Numbered from the stretch's first letter, positions 31,439 through 42,729 are shown. The stretch: 64,000 nucleotides of DNA from Patiria miniata (GCF_015706575.1 NW_024037065.1:5394001-5458000), one strand, 5' to 3'. Made by a program: numbers and translations. The notes: generated by a model not told the origin, from the letters alone.

Positions 31439-31495
31439 CACGTTGATCTATTTTTAGAATTTGGGTTGTAAACAATTGTATACCATTTGGAAGTA
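31439..31495. repeat. Third copy of the palindrome arm segment
   Basis: CACGTTGATCTATTTTTAGA through TTTGGAAGT matches 30523-30580 in direct orientation and 30832-30890 inverted. NS1/Rep copy 2 is therefore bracketed by inverted copies of this segment. Confidence 0.6.
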
Positions 31496-31560
31496 GTAAT
31501 ATATTCCATGTTCTTTATTCAGAAGGAAATAGCAAAAGGTATACCTCCACTGAGATGACA

Positions 31561-31848
31561 TCAGCTTAACCACATGCTCTCGGATGTGCCGCGGTCCGAA
31601 GTCATGTTGTACTTGCTGTCAGTGGCTTCAAAGGCACAAATGACCTTTGTGTGCTCAGGTGAGTTTGGATGTTGCAGGTTTACCACCACCTTTATCGCCT
31701 CCCAGCTTGATCCAAATCTGGGCTGCTGGTATGAGAACCTCATGCCAGGTTCACCTTTTGCGGACGTTGAAGAAACCACTTTTGGCACTCGTGATTGGTC
31801 ACCGATGTTCCCGAGATACACGTGTATATCGTACAAAGAGAACGACAC
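31561..31848 (-). CDS. Unassigned 95-codon open frame
   Basis: A minus-strand frame begins MSFSLYDIHVYLGNIGDQSR with balanced composition; the opposite strand is also open over much of it. I see no domain, splice signal or repeat match. It may be an exon or chance. Confidence 0.2.
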   Translation of the reverse strand: MSFSLYDIHVYLGNIGDQSRVPKVVSSTSAKGEPGMRFSYQQPRFGSSWEAIKVVVNLQHPNSPEHTKVICAFEATDSKYNMTSDRGTSESMWLS

Positions 31849-31879
31849 GAAAAACGTATTCGTACTTCGTCATGTCCGA

Positions 31880-32030
31880 TTTAAACAATCGTTTTTCCCC
31901 GTCTTTTCTTGGAAACGGTAAAAAAATTAGGTTGGTTTCCTTTCACCCAGATGTTTGCAATAGGTCAAATAAAAAATCAAAACATAACATTTTCGGAGAT
32001 TTCAGGACCTAGTGCCCCTTTTAACCTGCA
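31880..32030. repeat. Dispersed repeat, copy 2 (pairs with 1345-1500)
   Basis: Same word order as the copy at 1345-1500 (TTTTCTTGGAAACG, GGTTGGTTTCC, CCAGATGTTTG, AGTGCCCCTT), diverged. No termini are visible. Confidence 0.55.
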
Positions 32031-33390
32031 ACTTTTCCAAATATATAGGCGGTTTAGCATGTGGGGTTGGGTGTAACATGCTAGGATCTACATTGTACAT
32101 GCTCAAGAGGTCAGGACTTGTTAACATTTACCGCTGTCACTAATTGCATGAATGAGAATTATTTTGTAGAAATAGTTTTGTAGAAAATAAGTGCTTTGCT
32201 TTTTGAAGTACATTTACATACTTGGGAAAACAGCAATTGAGTGGCAAGAACACAATACTGTGTATTTTCTGACCAGTTTATTTTTTTTGCATCATACTTT
32301 TGTGTAAGTCAATCCTGTTAAGTATGTGTGCTAAATAAACATACATTAAAGCTGGACATACTGCAATAGTGTTTAATCCAATTGATTTATATAATTATGT
32401 GCTGATGCATGTATTTTGAAATGCCTACAAAAAGCTGCCATACAACTGTAAATCAATTCCGCAGTTGGTTTCTCTGCCCTATTGGTTTACACCTTTATTG
32501 AATTTGAAGAAGGGAATGACCATTTGCTTAGCAGTGATATAGGTCAGAGCTGGCTCTTCCACAATTTAAATTTGTGGTTACTCACATGGATCTTTCCATG
32601 TTTCCCCAGACAATTTGCTCTTTTTTTCTCCTTTGACGGGCTATAATTATGTCTAATAAAGTATTTGTATTTAAAGGCTCTTAACGTATAAATTGCAGTG
32701 AGTGGTTGATGTTCCTTTAATGATTGAAATAAAGAATGTCTAAAACGAAAGTTTGTGCATACAAGTTCCTTTTGTTACAAATCTGCATTTTGAACGTGGA
32801 TTACAGCTTTACTACACATTCTTTCACAGTTCTCAAGCTATGGGGTGATTGGGTTTACCTTTTTAGATCACTCAAAATACTACAATGGTATTTGCAGACT
32901 TCTAATTTTGCAGACATATATGAAAGTTTACTAGGAAATGAAGCACTACATATCAAGATGTAAAGAGAATGTCATGAAAAGGTTGGTTTATTCATCCACA
33001 TATCTTGACTTCCAGAAAATTGTATCTTACTTGTACACGAACTGCAGATGCTACGTGTATGCTGTACATCCTTCCCGGACTTTGCCAATGGAGCACTGAT
33101 TTATAGAGTGTGTTCCTTACAGTCAAGTTTTGTTAGAAAGTTGTTATTGATACTCCCCAGTTGTTCATGTAATTGCACATCCAAAGAAACAATTTTCTCG
33201 CCTGCTATATGACCATCACTGTGATACAAACTTGACATTGACAGTTGCTTCTGCAATCACTATATTATTAAAAAAAATAGCTATATTAGACACTAGTACT
33301 GCCAGATGTACACGGTTTAAAGAGGATGTTGATTGCTGAGAGAAATGGGCATCAGTTTTACTTTCATGTAGATTAAGTTATATTTTATTA
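32031..33390. other. AT-rich, no recognisable gene
   Basis: Short frames only (32736-32963 is the longest, 75 codons). No repeat structure was noticed until 33390. Confidence 0.45.
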
Positions 33391-34310
33391 TAAAAAAACA
33401 GTGCATGGTTTCTGCCATAAAATAATACAAAAAAGTGACTTTTGAAAATAATTTTTACAAATTCCAGCATAGCCCGCTGGTGACATTTGTCTTATAATTA
33501 ACAGTGCATGGTTTCTGCCATAAAATGATAAATAAAAAAGAGACATTTAAATAAATTTTTACCAATTCCAGCATAGCCCGCTGTGACATTTGTCTACATG
33601 TCACCACTGCAGGTAACAAACAAATCTGATGTCATAAGACAGTCTTGAGTTGATTTGAATAGGAAAAATCAAGATGGCCACAACATGATAGGCCTAATGG
33701 TCTATGGCACCAGCTTGCTAGGCTGCACTGTATAATCTTATCTCAAAAATATATATAATCAATAACTGCATGGCCACTTAAACAATGGATTTTTCTAGTA
33801 TAATATACCTTACTCTACCTCAAACTAGAACATATTGTTACCCTGACCTGATACTGAGTGCACTATAGGCCGGTTTTCGTCTGCACGGAATATAAAAAAC
33901 TATTCCATCACCCTTATGCAAAGGAAAAACTTATGCATATCCAAATCCTCTCAGGCTGCAAAAACACTTTCATTCAAATCAACTCAAGAAGTCTCAATAA
34001 TAAATAAAAAAGTGACTTTTAAATTCATTTTTACCAATTCCAGCTTGCCCGCTAGTGATATTTGTCTACATGTCACCACTGCAGGTAACAAACAAATCTG
34101 ATGTCATAAGACAGACTTCTTGAGTTGATTTGAATAGGAAAAATCAAGATGGCCACAACATGATAATGGTCTATGGCACCAGCTTGCTAGGCTGCACTGT
34201 ATAATCTTATCTCAAAAATATATATATTTTGTAACTGCATGGTCACTTAAACAATGGTTTTTTCGAATATAATATACCTTAATCTACCTCAAACTAGAAC
34301 ATGAGGAAAT
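33390..34310. repeat. Direct duplications, CCAGC...GCCCGCT unit
   Basis: A small unit (CAGTGCATGGTTTCTGCCAT ... CATAGCCCGCT ... GACATTTGTCT) is present at 33400-33495 and 33505-33598. A larger block with GTCACCACTGCAGGTAACAA, ATCAAGATGGCCACAACATG and GCTTGCTAGGCTGCACTG is present at 33544-33840 and again at 34015-34300. Copies are close, suggesting recent local duplication. Confidence 0.7.
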
Positions 34311-34564
34311 GTAGGTGAAGGGTCATAACTGGGCAAGTTCGTGCAAGACCTATGGTTGACCAATTGAAAACCATAGTTCGACTAAAGTTGGCCCGAACTC
34401 TGTCAAGTCAATGAGGATTGACTACGCTGGTCAACTTTTTGGAACCAGCCTACTGGCTCTGGTTGCTCACTGGCTGCCAATAGCCGCACGCATTTATAAC
34501 GCACAGCAGGGAGCCAGGACCCAGAAGTTTTGCGATGACATTTTGACCCGCGTTTGACAATAGA

Positions 34565-35560
34565 GCCACTGGAAACTTATCTTCATCAGCCCCCTTCTGA
34601 GGGCTAAAAATAAAACGCTTTAATTGCATCAGCCTTATACAGGAAACTACTGATACTGAGTGCACTATAGGCCGGTTTTCGTCTGCACGGAATATAAAAA
34701 ACTATTCCATCACCCTTATGCAAAGGAAAAACGTATCCAAATCATCTAAGGCTGCAAAAACACTTTCATTCAATCCTGTTATACTCCTAAACAAATTGCA
34801 AATTTCTACGGATTAGTGCGAAATCTTACAGTTGGGAAAACGGTTGCTGAAGGTAGCTGAAATTAAAGATTCATCAGGCCAAAACCAGTACAGTTCTTCA
34901 CAGCTATGTGGAAGCTCCTCAAAAACAACACTGTATGAGTCACACCCTTTTGGTAGCTCCATGTGAGAGAAGCATGTGTGCGCCACTGGAAACTTATCTT
35001 CGTTGACTGAAAATCTGCAATTGGCCTGTTACTCCAATATATATCCCACAACTTCTGAGGGCTGAAAAAAAAAACACTTTAATTCCATCAGCCTTATATA
35101 GGAAACAACTCGTACTGAGAGTGAACTTAATCTGTGGGCTAGTTTCGGTCTGCACATGACTCCACAGTATTTTAACAATTCTATCAATCTTGTGCAAAGG
35201 AAATCTTGAACTGACACTGGATGTTCTTCTTTGAAAATGCTCATATATCCAAAACATATAAGGCAGCAAAAACACACTTTCATTCAATCCAGTTATATAC
35301 CTACTTGAAACGAACTACAAATGTTAACAGATCGGTACGAATTCTTACAGTTGGGAAAACAGTTGCTGAAGATTGCTCAAATTTCAGGTACATCATGCCT
35401 TAACCAGTACATTTCTCCACAACTATCTGGAAGTCTCTTGCGAACTGACGGTATCAGTCACACCATTTTGGTAGCTCCATGTAAAAGAAGGATGTGTGTG
35501 TTACTGGAAACTTATCTTCATTGATTGAAATCTGCCACTGGCCTGTTACTCAGGTGTCCC
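34565..35560. repeat. About 460-bp tandem repeat, just over two units
   Basis: Blocks ACTGGAAACTTATCTTC, TTCTGAGGGCT, CATCAGCCTTATA, CGGTCTGCAC (variant), GCAAAAACACTTTCATTCAA, AGTTGGGAAAAC and TTTTGGTAGCTCCATGT recur in order, once from about 34645 and again from about 35108. An outlying piece lies at 33847-33985. No coding sense is visible. Confidence 0.65.
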
Positions 35561-36489
35561 CTATCCAGAACCTCAGGAGCTCCTTCAAACCTATCTCACC
35601 TGAGACGATTTTAAAAAAATGTATCAAAATAAAGAGAACAAAATGTCGTTGAAGAAGTAGAGTCCGGGGAGATAAGGCTAAAGAGGAATCATACATATTT
35701 CTACCTAATTCAAGCCCAGATCGTCGTAACTGATTTGCAGTTTGGTTACTTCTATGTTTGGACATGAAATTGGCCCGCCTTTGTTGAAAATCATAATAGA
35801 GCCAGCAAGAGTGGTGGAAGGAGGTTAAAAAGAGCGTAATGTATTTTCTTCAAAGCCTATGTTTCACAGTACCTCCTAGAGTTTAAGGTGTTCACATGCT
35901 GCCCGATATGTTTCAAGGTGTGTCTCGAGGAAATCAAAGTGAATGATGAATTTAGTGTGTGTCGTCATATATGCATATGAATGAATGAATATGCATCATA
36001 TTCAGACAATGTTGACGTTTTCCTGTGTGCCCTGTGCCTAGACACGTAACATATTCATCAGAAAGAACTTGCGTCAGGGTGATGTAAATTTATATTACGT
36101 TTTGCTCTTAATCGACTTACAAACTCTGTTCACTCGGTGTGTTATAAGGTGTAACGCTGTGTATGCCTGCTCAGTGTGTAACTTGGTGTATTTATATACG
36201 TCGGTGAAGGGCAAACCCTAACACTGAAAATTACACGTAACACACTCTTGTAATCCCATATCTAAGTCGTACACATGCATGCTTATCGCTTTTGACCCTT
36301 GGTTGAGATCATGTCGGGATGTCAATCGGGATGTACATGCACACCAGCGTAATACCACTCGCAAAATCTGAAAACCCCTAGATTTTGCTTGAAAAAAAAA
36401 ACCCACTAGATAGTAAAACATTATTAAATGTGTACACGTACCATTAGACGACATCATACACATGTATGTTTTTTTTTCCTTATGCTCCT
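35561..36489. other. No recognisable gene
   Basis: Contains only the noncoding downstream part of the hAT remnant and short random frames. Confidence 0.4.
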
Positions 36490-36760
36490 GCTGCTTTCTA
36501 AGATACTTCTTGTGACATTCTCCTGATTGAACACTCTGCACGAGGCGACTTGAGGGCTCCCAAGTGTGGCGTTCTGCCCCCCGGAGAGAAATTGCTTGCC
36601 CAGCTAGGAGTCTGTTACTTACTGTGGATGCATGTAGCCTGTTTGGTTGTGGTGTCTTGGTCATGTTCACCTTTGAGAAGATTCTCTCAACACAAGCAGA
36701 CGAGTGAGGCAATGCAAGAAGGCTACACAGACCAATGTTACACAGACCAATATTCCTCAC
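36490..36760 (-). pseudogene. hAT transposase C-terminal dimerisation region
   Basis: The minus strand encodes LLALPHSSACVERIFSKVNM, then KTPQPNRLHASTVSNRLLAG. This matches the hAT C-terminal signature (L-P-x-S-S-A-x-x-E-R-x-F-S with a following N-R-L and L-L). No upstream catalytic region was found, and the downstream frame (to 36218) runs into unrelated sequence. It is an isolated remnant. Confidence 0.7.
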
Positions 36761-37306
36761 TTATAGGATTGAAATTAATTCTGCAGGTGTTTGAATTGGA
36801 TTAGACATGTCATCAGCTAAATAAGCTGGCTAAGGGCCCGCCCTACTTACATGTTTTTACCATTTTATTCAGCCCCAACAGTTTCATTTGATTTACCTTT
36901 TCAGCGTTATATATGCGGACCAATGGTTATGCAGGAAATTAAGTATTATGGCCATATTATTGCTAAGACTAATTGCAATTTGTTATCAGCAATTATTTTA
37001 GATTATATAACCGTCATACAGATCCTTGCCATTTGATTGGTGGAACTCACATCACGTGGCATCCGTTATTGCTCCCATTCATGCCGCGGCTCAAAAAGTA
37101 CTATCCGCCCATGGGGAATGGGAAATACTATTCAACAGTTAGGATCATGACGCGGTATTTGTGTGCAAATGCATGCTGGCGTGCGCGTTCAGCGTTGCGC
37201 GTAGCGCGTATTGTTCCAAAGAGCCAGCGCTACAGCGTTAGGTTCAAACATTTTCGTGAAGGGGTGGTTTGGAAGAGAGAAATACATTTTCCTCCAGTTT
37301 TGTATA

Positions 37307-37457
37307 GACCGCTTGCAGACGCGTTCGATAATCGACGCGCGAAGGCGCGCGACGCCATGTTGTGGGACAAGCGCATATCTATCCATGCACATTTTGTCCC
37401 ACAACATGGCGTCGCGCACCGTCGCGCGTCAATTATCGAACGCGTCTGCAAGCGGTC
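37307..37457. mobile_element. 151-bp foldback element with TA flanks
   Basis: The arms of about 67 bp start GACCGCTTGCAGACGCG and are almost identical inverted copies (about four differences), separated by about 17 bp. TA precedes and follows it, as in Tc1/mariner-type insertions. The GCGCGC-rich arms create overlapping spurious frames on both strands. Confidence 0.75.
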
Positions 37458-37516
37458 TATTGAAAAAAAGTTCAAATATATCTAATGACAAGGATCTATA
37501 TGTCAGTTATAGAAAA

Positions 37517-37678
37517 CAAATATTGAGTGGCTTTAAATTATGAAATGGGAGGAATATTATCGCTCGGTAAAATCTTGACTTTTCCAGTTCAATCGGCTAC
37601 GCCTCGTGAAATGGAAAAGTCCAGATTTTACCTTGCGATAATATTCCTCCCATTCCACGCTGAGCCACTCAATATTTG
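37517..37678. repeat. 162-bp inverted repeat
   Basis: CAAATATTGAGTGGCT and GGGAGGAATATTATCGC on the left face their reverse complements on the right; the inner GGTAAAATCT and ACTTTTCCA blocks also pair. Each arm is about 70 bp. It lies next to the right end of the composite element. Confidence 0.7.
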
Positions 37679-37939
37679 TATACCATTTAATCAACTGTTA
37701 CAGAAATGGGCCGTATATATAAATATTCTTCTTATTGGTCAGAGGCTCAAACAAATTACATAATGCACAATATGCAATAAAAATGTCACAAAGTCATTGA
37801 AACGTTTGTAAACTAAGTCCATTGACAAAAGAAAATAGTCATGCGCAGTGTCTTATTTGACTAATTAATAGTTTGTCGTGTATGGGTAATTTTGACATTA
37901 TAATTAGTCCTGAAAAAAGGCTTAATTGACTAACTCCTG

Positions 37940-38070
37940 AAATGATTAGTAATGCAAATACTGTTATTATTAATGAAAGAAAACGAATTAGTAATGCGGG
38001 AAAATTAATTTGTAATGCAAGAAATTCAATTAGTAATGCAAAACATGCAATTAGTCTTACCAGAATATTA
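37940..38070. repeat. 22-bp-period AATTAGTAATGC repeat
   Basis: AATTAGTAATGC or close variants occur at about 37945, 37988, 38010, 38032 and 38054, mostly 22 bp apart. Further AATTAGTC words lie at 37858-37910 and 38525, suggesting they are part of a larger AT-rich element. Confidence 0.5.
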
Positions 38071-38804
38071 ATTTGTCATGCATTCAATGTTCCTCGCAGT
38101 GTACCAGCTCTATTTTTGTGTTGTGTTTTGTGGACTTCATCGCCGCTCACTCCAAAATTTTCCTAAAATAAACTGTCCTTATTAGTCAAATCTACTATAT
38201 TCCGGTTCGTTTAAGCATTACTTTAAAAGTTGGGCGAGCCCTATAACCTTTGTAAAGTAACGGTGCACGGTAAATACACAATCACATTTAGCACCGAGTT
38301 TACTACCTCTAGAGCCTAGCATAGAATATACCGGTCTGTTTAGGCCTAGCCCTATTCTTCGTCTGCAAATAATAAGTACTACTTTGATTATGCTTACCTT
38401 TAATCGAAAATCAACTGCGCACGTACATGTACGTCAAGCGGCGATATAATGACGGCTAGAAAATGGCGTCAGTGCAGCGTCACGAACAACTACAGTCCAA
38501 AATACAAACGTTTTCACCTAACGTAATTAGTCAAACAATTTGTCGGCATATTTATGCGTGCTTGCTCCGTAATTATAAGTCAGGTTGTAGAAAGTTAGTC
38601 ACTGAATTTGTCACGTCCAAAATATTTCATCAAATCTGATTTACATGACTATGCAGATTAGTAAATCGTCATCTGACTAATCACTTGCATAACTATTATT
38701 TTTCCTGTTCTGACGACTTTTTCACAGCGATTGACTTTGTAAGGTTTTCAGTGTTGACAAAAATACCACCTCCATTTCGTTGACCAGGATCCAATACCAC
38801 TTGA

Positions 38805-39115
38805 TTATATGGCTTTCTTCACATAGCTGTGCAGGTAAGCGATTCGTGATGTTGCTCGCACATCTTGTCCAGACATCTGGAAAATGCTTCTGCAGCTAGG
38901 TGGAATGCTGAGAGTGGCGTGATATTGAGCAAGTTCGTCTTTGATCTTGAATCTTCGATCTGCCATGATCTGGTCGTACGGTTCCAAAAAGTAAACAAAA
39001 ACCATCCCTTGTCATTGGCGATGATGTTGTCGCTCGCCCAGCGATCGTAACACTTGGAAACACAAATGATTTGCCCAATGGGTGATAAAGCGATGAGGAC
39101 TTTTGAATGTACACT
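38805..39115 (-). pseudogene. DDE_Tnp_4-type transposase fragment
   Basis: The minus strand encodes KVLIALSPIGQIICVSKCYD and then, after a frameshift near 39000, EPYDQIMADRRFKIKDEL, ATLSIPPS, and TSRIAYLHSYVKKAI. The D-x-I-M-A-D-R-G-F-x-I and I-P-P patterns and the final A-I end are typical of the DDE superfamily used by Harbinger-like and related transposases (Gly is replaced by Arg in DRRF). Only this core stretch is left. Confidence 0.65.
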
Positions 39116-39635
39116 TATGTTTGTACTCGCTCTAGCACATTACCTGGGCATTCAGTGCTGATTGGGTATGGATGAATATTTCGGTGCAGTTTATCATTGA
39201 TCGAACCTCGGAAAAAAACATTTCTTAATGTAAGCTTTCTGGTAGGTTTATCTTTATGTCTTTCAATCTGCTTGGCCAGTGGATTAACCGGATGAGCTCT
39301 TTGGACATCAGCTTTATCGCACACGATCCTTGCAACGCAGAAAGAGGCCGTATTACTCATCAACTTAAATATCCATGGTCCATTTGCATTTGACTAAATC
39401 TGCATCGGTCCCTTATTTGAAATAAGTTTTACTACAAAAAAACATTGTCTTAACTCACTTCATATAGGGTACTCAGTAAAACATGACTATACATCAAATA
39501 AGGGTAGCAAAAATTGAACGATCCAGTACTAGTTTTTGTTTAGCGGAGGGTGACTACTGCACCCAAGGTGATGTGCGCATTGAAAACAACTTGCCTTAGA
39601 GGAGCAGTTTAGACCTCAGATAAGGTCCCCCCAAA
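39116..39635. other. No recognisable gene
   Basis: The minus-strand frame 39115-39363 (82 codons) adjoins the transposase fragment but has no motif I recognise. Otherwise noncoding. Confidence 0.4.
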
Positions 39636-39968
39636 AGTCTCCGGTTTCTGGTATGGAGCTTGCCCAAAAAGTGGTGCGGCGACGCGGCTTTTTTTTTTTT
39701 ACCCGACTTTTTTGCTTCAAATGTCGGCTGATGACTGAAAATGGTGCCCGACTAAACTTAGTACAAATAGGCCTATATGGGATTGGGAGTCCAGAGAGGT
39801 CACATAAAGCTTATTCTCGACCATAACTCCATCTAAAAACACGTTAAAAATGTGCAGCAGCAGGATTCCAGTCAAACCAGTGAGTTTGGCGGTTTTGAGA
39901 CATCATCTTTTCATTTTGCCGACGCGCATGGCTACAGCGACGTGCGCGCATACCAGAAACCGGAGACT
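39636..39968. mobile_element. 333-bp element with 20-bp inverted ends
   Basis: AGTCTCCGGTTTCTGGTATG at 39636-39655 is exactly inverted at 39949-39968. No clear target duplication is seen. The interior has no ORF of note. Confidence 0.65.
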
Positions 39969-40048
39969 TTGTTTTTGGCCTAATAAGCATTACATGCAAA
40001 ATCCATTTCGCCACAACGTCTCTGTTTTAAGCATCATACGCCCCAGAT

Positions 40049-41146
40049 CGTCACCGTTTTTACGAAGAGCCACATATGTCAAAAATTACATTTTTTTCGA
40101 TTGAGATTTTTTTCAATATTTTGCTTTAAACAAGTACTTAACCATTTTGACATGTTTCTGTAAGCAAAACATCATTAATTTCCAAGTTACATTAATGTTG
40201 CAAGGGGCCAAAATCTTGAGAAATGAATTTTGCGTTTTCACGAAGAGCCACATACATTTTGGCCCTTTGAAAGCGTACAAAACCCATTGCACGGAAATAC
40301 GTAAAAGTAGGTCAAATGAGATTTGCGTTTTCACGAAGAGCCACATATTTTTGTTACATTTTCAGCTGCGCGCGTGAATAATATGGAAATACATATTAAA
40401 CAGAAAGGGCCAATATGTCGGAAACCTGAATTTGCGTTTTCACGAAGAGCCACATATCCTTACTAATTAATTTTCACTAATTAACTGCTGAATTAAGTCT
40501 TATCACTGGGTTCATGTCAAAGTTCAGCTCACACAGAATAGTGTGATGGTTTTCACGAAGAGCCACATATCTTTGTTACATTTTCAGCTGCGCGCGCGTA
40601 CTCACGCGCGCCTATGGAAACACATATTGAACCAGAAAGGGCCAATATGTCGGAAACCTGAATTTGCGTTTTCACGAAGAGCCACATATCTTTACTAATT
40701 AATTTTCACTAATTAACTGCTGAATTAAGTCTTATCACTGGGTTCATGTAAAAGTTCAGCTCACACAGAATAGTGTGATGCTTTTCACGAAGAGCCACAT
40801 ATCTTTGTTACATTTTCAGCTGCGCGCGCGTACTCACGCGCGCCTATGGAAATACATATTGAACAGAAAGGGCCAATATGTCGGAAACCTGAATTTGCGT
40901 TTTCACGAAGAGCCACATATCTTTACTAATTAATTTTCACTAATTAACTGCTGAATTAAGTCTTATCACTGGGTTCATGTAAAAGTTCAGCTCACACAGA
41001 ATAGTGTGATGGTTTTCTTGCTTCACAAAGTTGTTGGAAAGTGATATTTTTGCAGTTTTAAAATATGAGAAACTTCTGTTGCGATTATCTCGAAAACATT
41101 TTTTCTTCAAAATCGACATATGTGGCTCTTCGTGAAAACGGTGACG
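40049..41146. mobile_element. 1.1-kb MITE with CGTCACCG ends and AGAT TSD (family Y2)
   Basis: The ends are inverted: CGTCACCGTTTT(T/C)ACGAAG followed by AGCCACATATG. AGAT flanks both sides (40045-40048 and 41147-41150). The word TTTTCACGAAGAGCCACAT or a one-base variant occurs eight times in direct orientation (about 40057, 40236, 40328, 40436, 40551, 40669, 40783, 40900) and once inverted at the right end. There is no ORF. The ends share CGTCACCG and CACGAAG with family Y (11950-12581) but the following word differs. Confidence 0.85.
40327..41014. repeat. Three copies of a 232-bp unit inside the MITE
   Basis: Units begin at about 40327 (223 bp), 40550 (232 bp) and 40782 (232 bp). Each holds two TTTTCACGAAGAGCCACAT words, a GCTGCGCGCG block (absent or shorter in the first) and TTCAGCTCACACAGAATAGT. 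The last two units differ at only a few positions. Confidence 0.8.
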
Positions 41147-41266
41147 AGATAATACAGTTATTGAGAACGTGCAGGTTTATCGGGCATTAACAATTACAGA
41201 TGATGTCCTTCAACTTAAGGAGGAGCAAACAGTGACAAGAATGATACAAATCAACAGTGAACACTT

Positions 41267-41790
41267 CGTCACCGACACCACGAAGTAACATTCCACCGTG
41301 TTAAACCATATTTTTTCCGATTTTCAGTTTCTTTTATTTTTAAACATTATATAACTGACATACAGATCCTAGTCATTTGATTGGTGGAACTCACATGAAG
41401 TGACATTCGTTATTGCTCCCATTCACGCCGCGGCTCAAAAAGTACTATCCGCCCATGGGGAATGGGAAATATTATAACACCTCACCCGCAGATTTTGTGT
41501 CTTGATTGGCCGAGAGCGTGTCACATGATACTTTCTAATGTTGCTATCTTTCTGTGCACGGCCAAAGGTACTATACCCGTAGCAACCAAAGTACTATACC
41601 ATTAGCAACCAATGAACTATTTACACGGCGCGGTATTTTTGTGCAAATGCATGCTGGTGTGCGCGACTCAATATTTGTATACCATTGCACGAAGTTTCAA
41701 AACAAGAGTTTTACTTTCCATGGCAACTTTTGCGCAAAAGTGAAAATTTTCGTTTTCACGAAGTTACACTCAAGTTCCATTTACCATTAT
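41267..41790. mobile_element. Partial family Y MITE with nested insertion
   Basis: It starts with CGTCACCGACACCACGAAG and matches 11950 onward to about 41340, then resumes at 41684 with CCATTGCACGAAGTTTCAAA and CTTTTGCGCAAAAGTG. The intervening 41345-41684 is a short copy of the element at 36990-37690. The right terminus is lost: at 41791 a different repeat begins. Confidence 0.7.
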
Positions 41791-41965
41791 GCTTTTCGGA
41801 GCCGAGATTTTATTTGGGCATTTTTTTTTCAGAGACAGGGAAAAACTTTATGCAAAAAATGTGGGAAACAGAATTGAACGTGAAATTTCACCTCCGTGTT
41901 GTGTACATGCACATAGATAAACGATTAAGGGATGATATTCCAAGTCCAAATAATTCATTAAATGT
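41791..41965. repeat. 175-bp repeat, copy 1 (pairs with 46389-46566)
   Basis: GGAGCCGAGATTTTATTTGG, CAGAGACAGGGAAAAACTTT, TTTCACCTCCGTGTTGTGTA and GATAAACGATTAAGGGAT recur in order in both copies with few differences. No inverted ends are visible. Confidence 0.75.
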
Positions 41966-41989
41966 AGGGCTTCCAGTGGTGCCCCTTGT

Positions 41990-42723
41990 AGAGGGTCGTA
42001 CTTAAATCGGATCCCTGGAAATATCAGCATAGGGGGCAAGTAGTAGCAGTTGGCATTACAGTATGTCAACACGGTTATTTGGCTTTTGTCGGATGTTGAC
42101 AAGTTGTACACATTCTTAGAGCCTCTTCTTCTGCAAGCACTCTTTCCGTTTTCCCCGCCAGGTGAAATCCACTCTCATCTGCGTTGACGAGCCGCGTCGG
42201 ATCTGGTTGGAATTTTTCCCCCATCAGGAGCAGTAGATAGGATGTACTCCTGGTATACTTGAAATCAGGTGTCCAGTTTTTCCTCCGTTACAAGGGCACG
42301 TTCTTTACCTAACTTTTCGCTTGCTCGTACAGACATATGCGGATGCCTCTTCAGAAAGTTCTTCAGCCAGTGACGACCTCGGAGATTGTTTTGGAAGGGG
42401 TTTTTCCTCGGATGGCCATCAAGGGTCTTCTTCACAATGAACGCGATCTCTTGACGGGTCCTCCCGTATCCTATTTTGCTCATCTTGATCGCTCATTCTT
42501 CCAGCTCGTCCTCTTCCCTGAAGTTCAAAACAGTTGGAGCGCCAAGAAGGCATTTCATCTCAGTTTTTCCATGGAGTTTATCCTGGAGTGTACTCCTGGG
42601 AATGTTGTACACCCTGCTCGCCTGTTTTTGGGACAAACCTCCCTGGCGTATCTGCTTGACGGCTAGTTCAACTTGCTCCTGAGTGTAACACCCTCTATAC
42701 TTATTCCTCTGGCTCCTAAGCAT
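41990..42723 (-). pseudogene. pogo-type transposase remnant
   Basis: The minus strand from MLRSQRNKYRG at 42723 encodes a Psq-type helix-turn-helix (YTQEQVELAVKQI ... KQASRVYNIPRSTLQDKL). A CENP-B/Tc5-like domain follows (FIVKKTLDGHPRKNPF ... GRHWLKNFLKRHP), then near 42190-42140 the start of a DDE core with DESGFHLAGK, and near 42090 DKSQITVLTYCNANC. This is the domain order of pogo/Tigger transposases. Several frameshifts separate the blocks, and the rest of the DDE core is lost at the repeat ending at 41965. Confidence 0.75.
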
Positions 42724-42729
42724 CGTATT

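Larger units (their letters stand above)
36990..37690. mobile_element. Composite small element containing two foldbacks
   Basis: The left part (CATACAGATCCT, CATTTGATTGGTGGAACTCA, CCGCGGCTCAAAAAGTACTA) and the right end (ACTCAATATTTGTATACC) both match 41345-41684, where the interior is different and shorter. The copy here contains two strong inverted repeats, listed separately. The termini are approximate. Confidence 0.5.

Noticed and set aside
37189..37543. Several overlapping 76-110-codon frames on both strands
   Set aside because: All arise from the GCGCGC-rich foldback, whose arms encode mirrored peptides.
40327..41014. Possible CRISPR-like array
   Set aside because: Units are 232 bp with two words each, lie in a eukaryotic MITE and have no unique spacers or associated genes.
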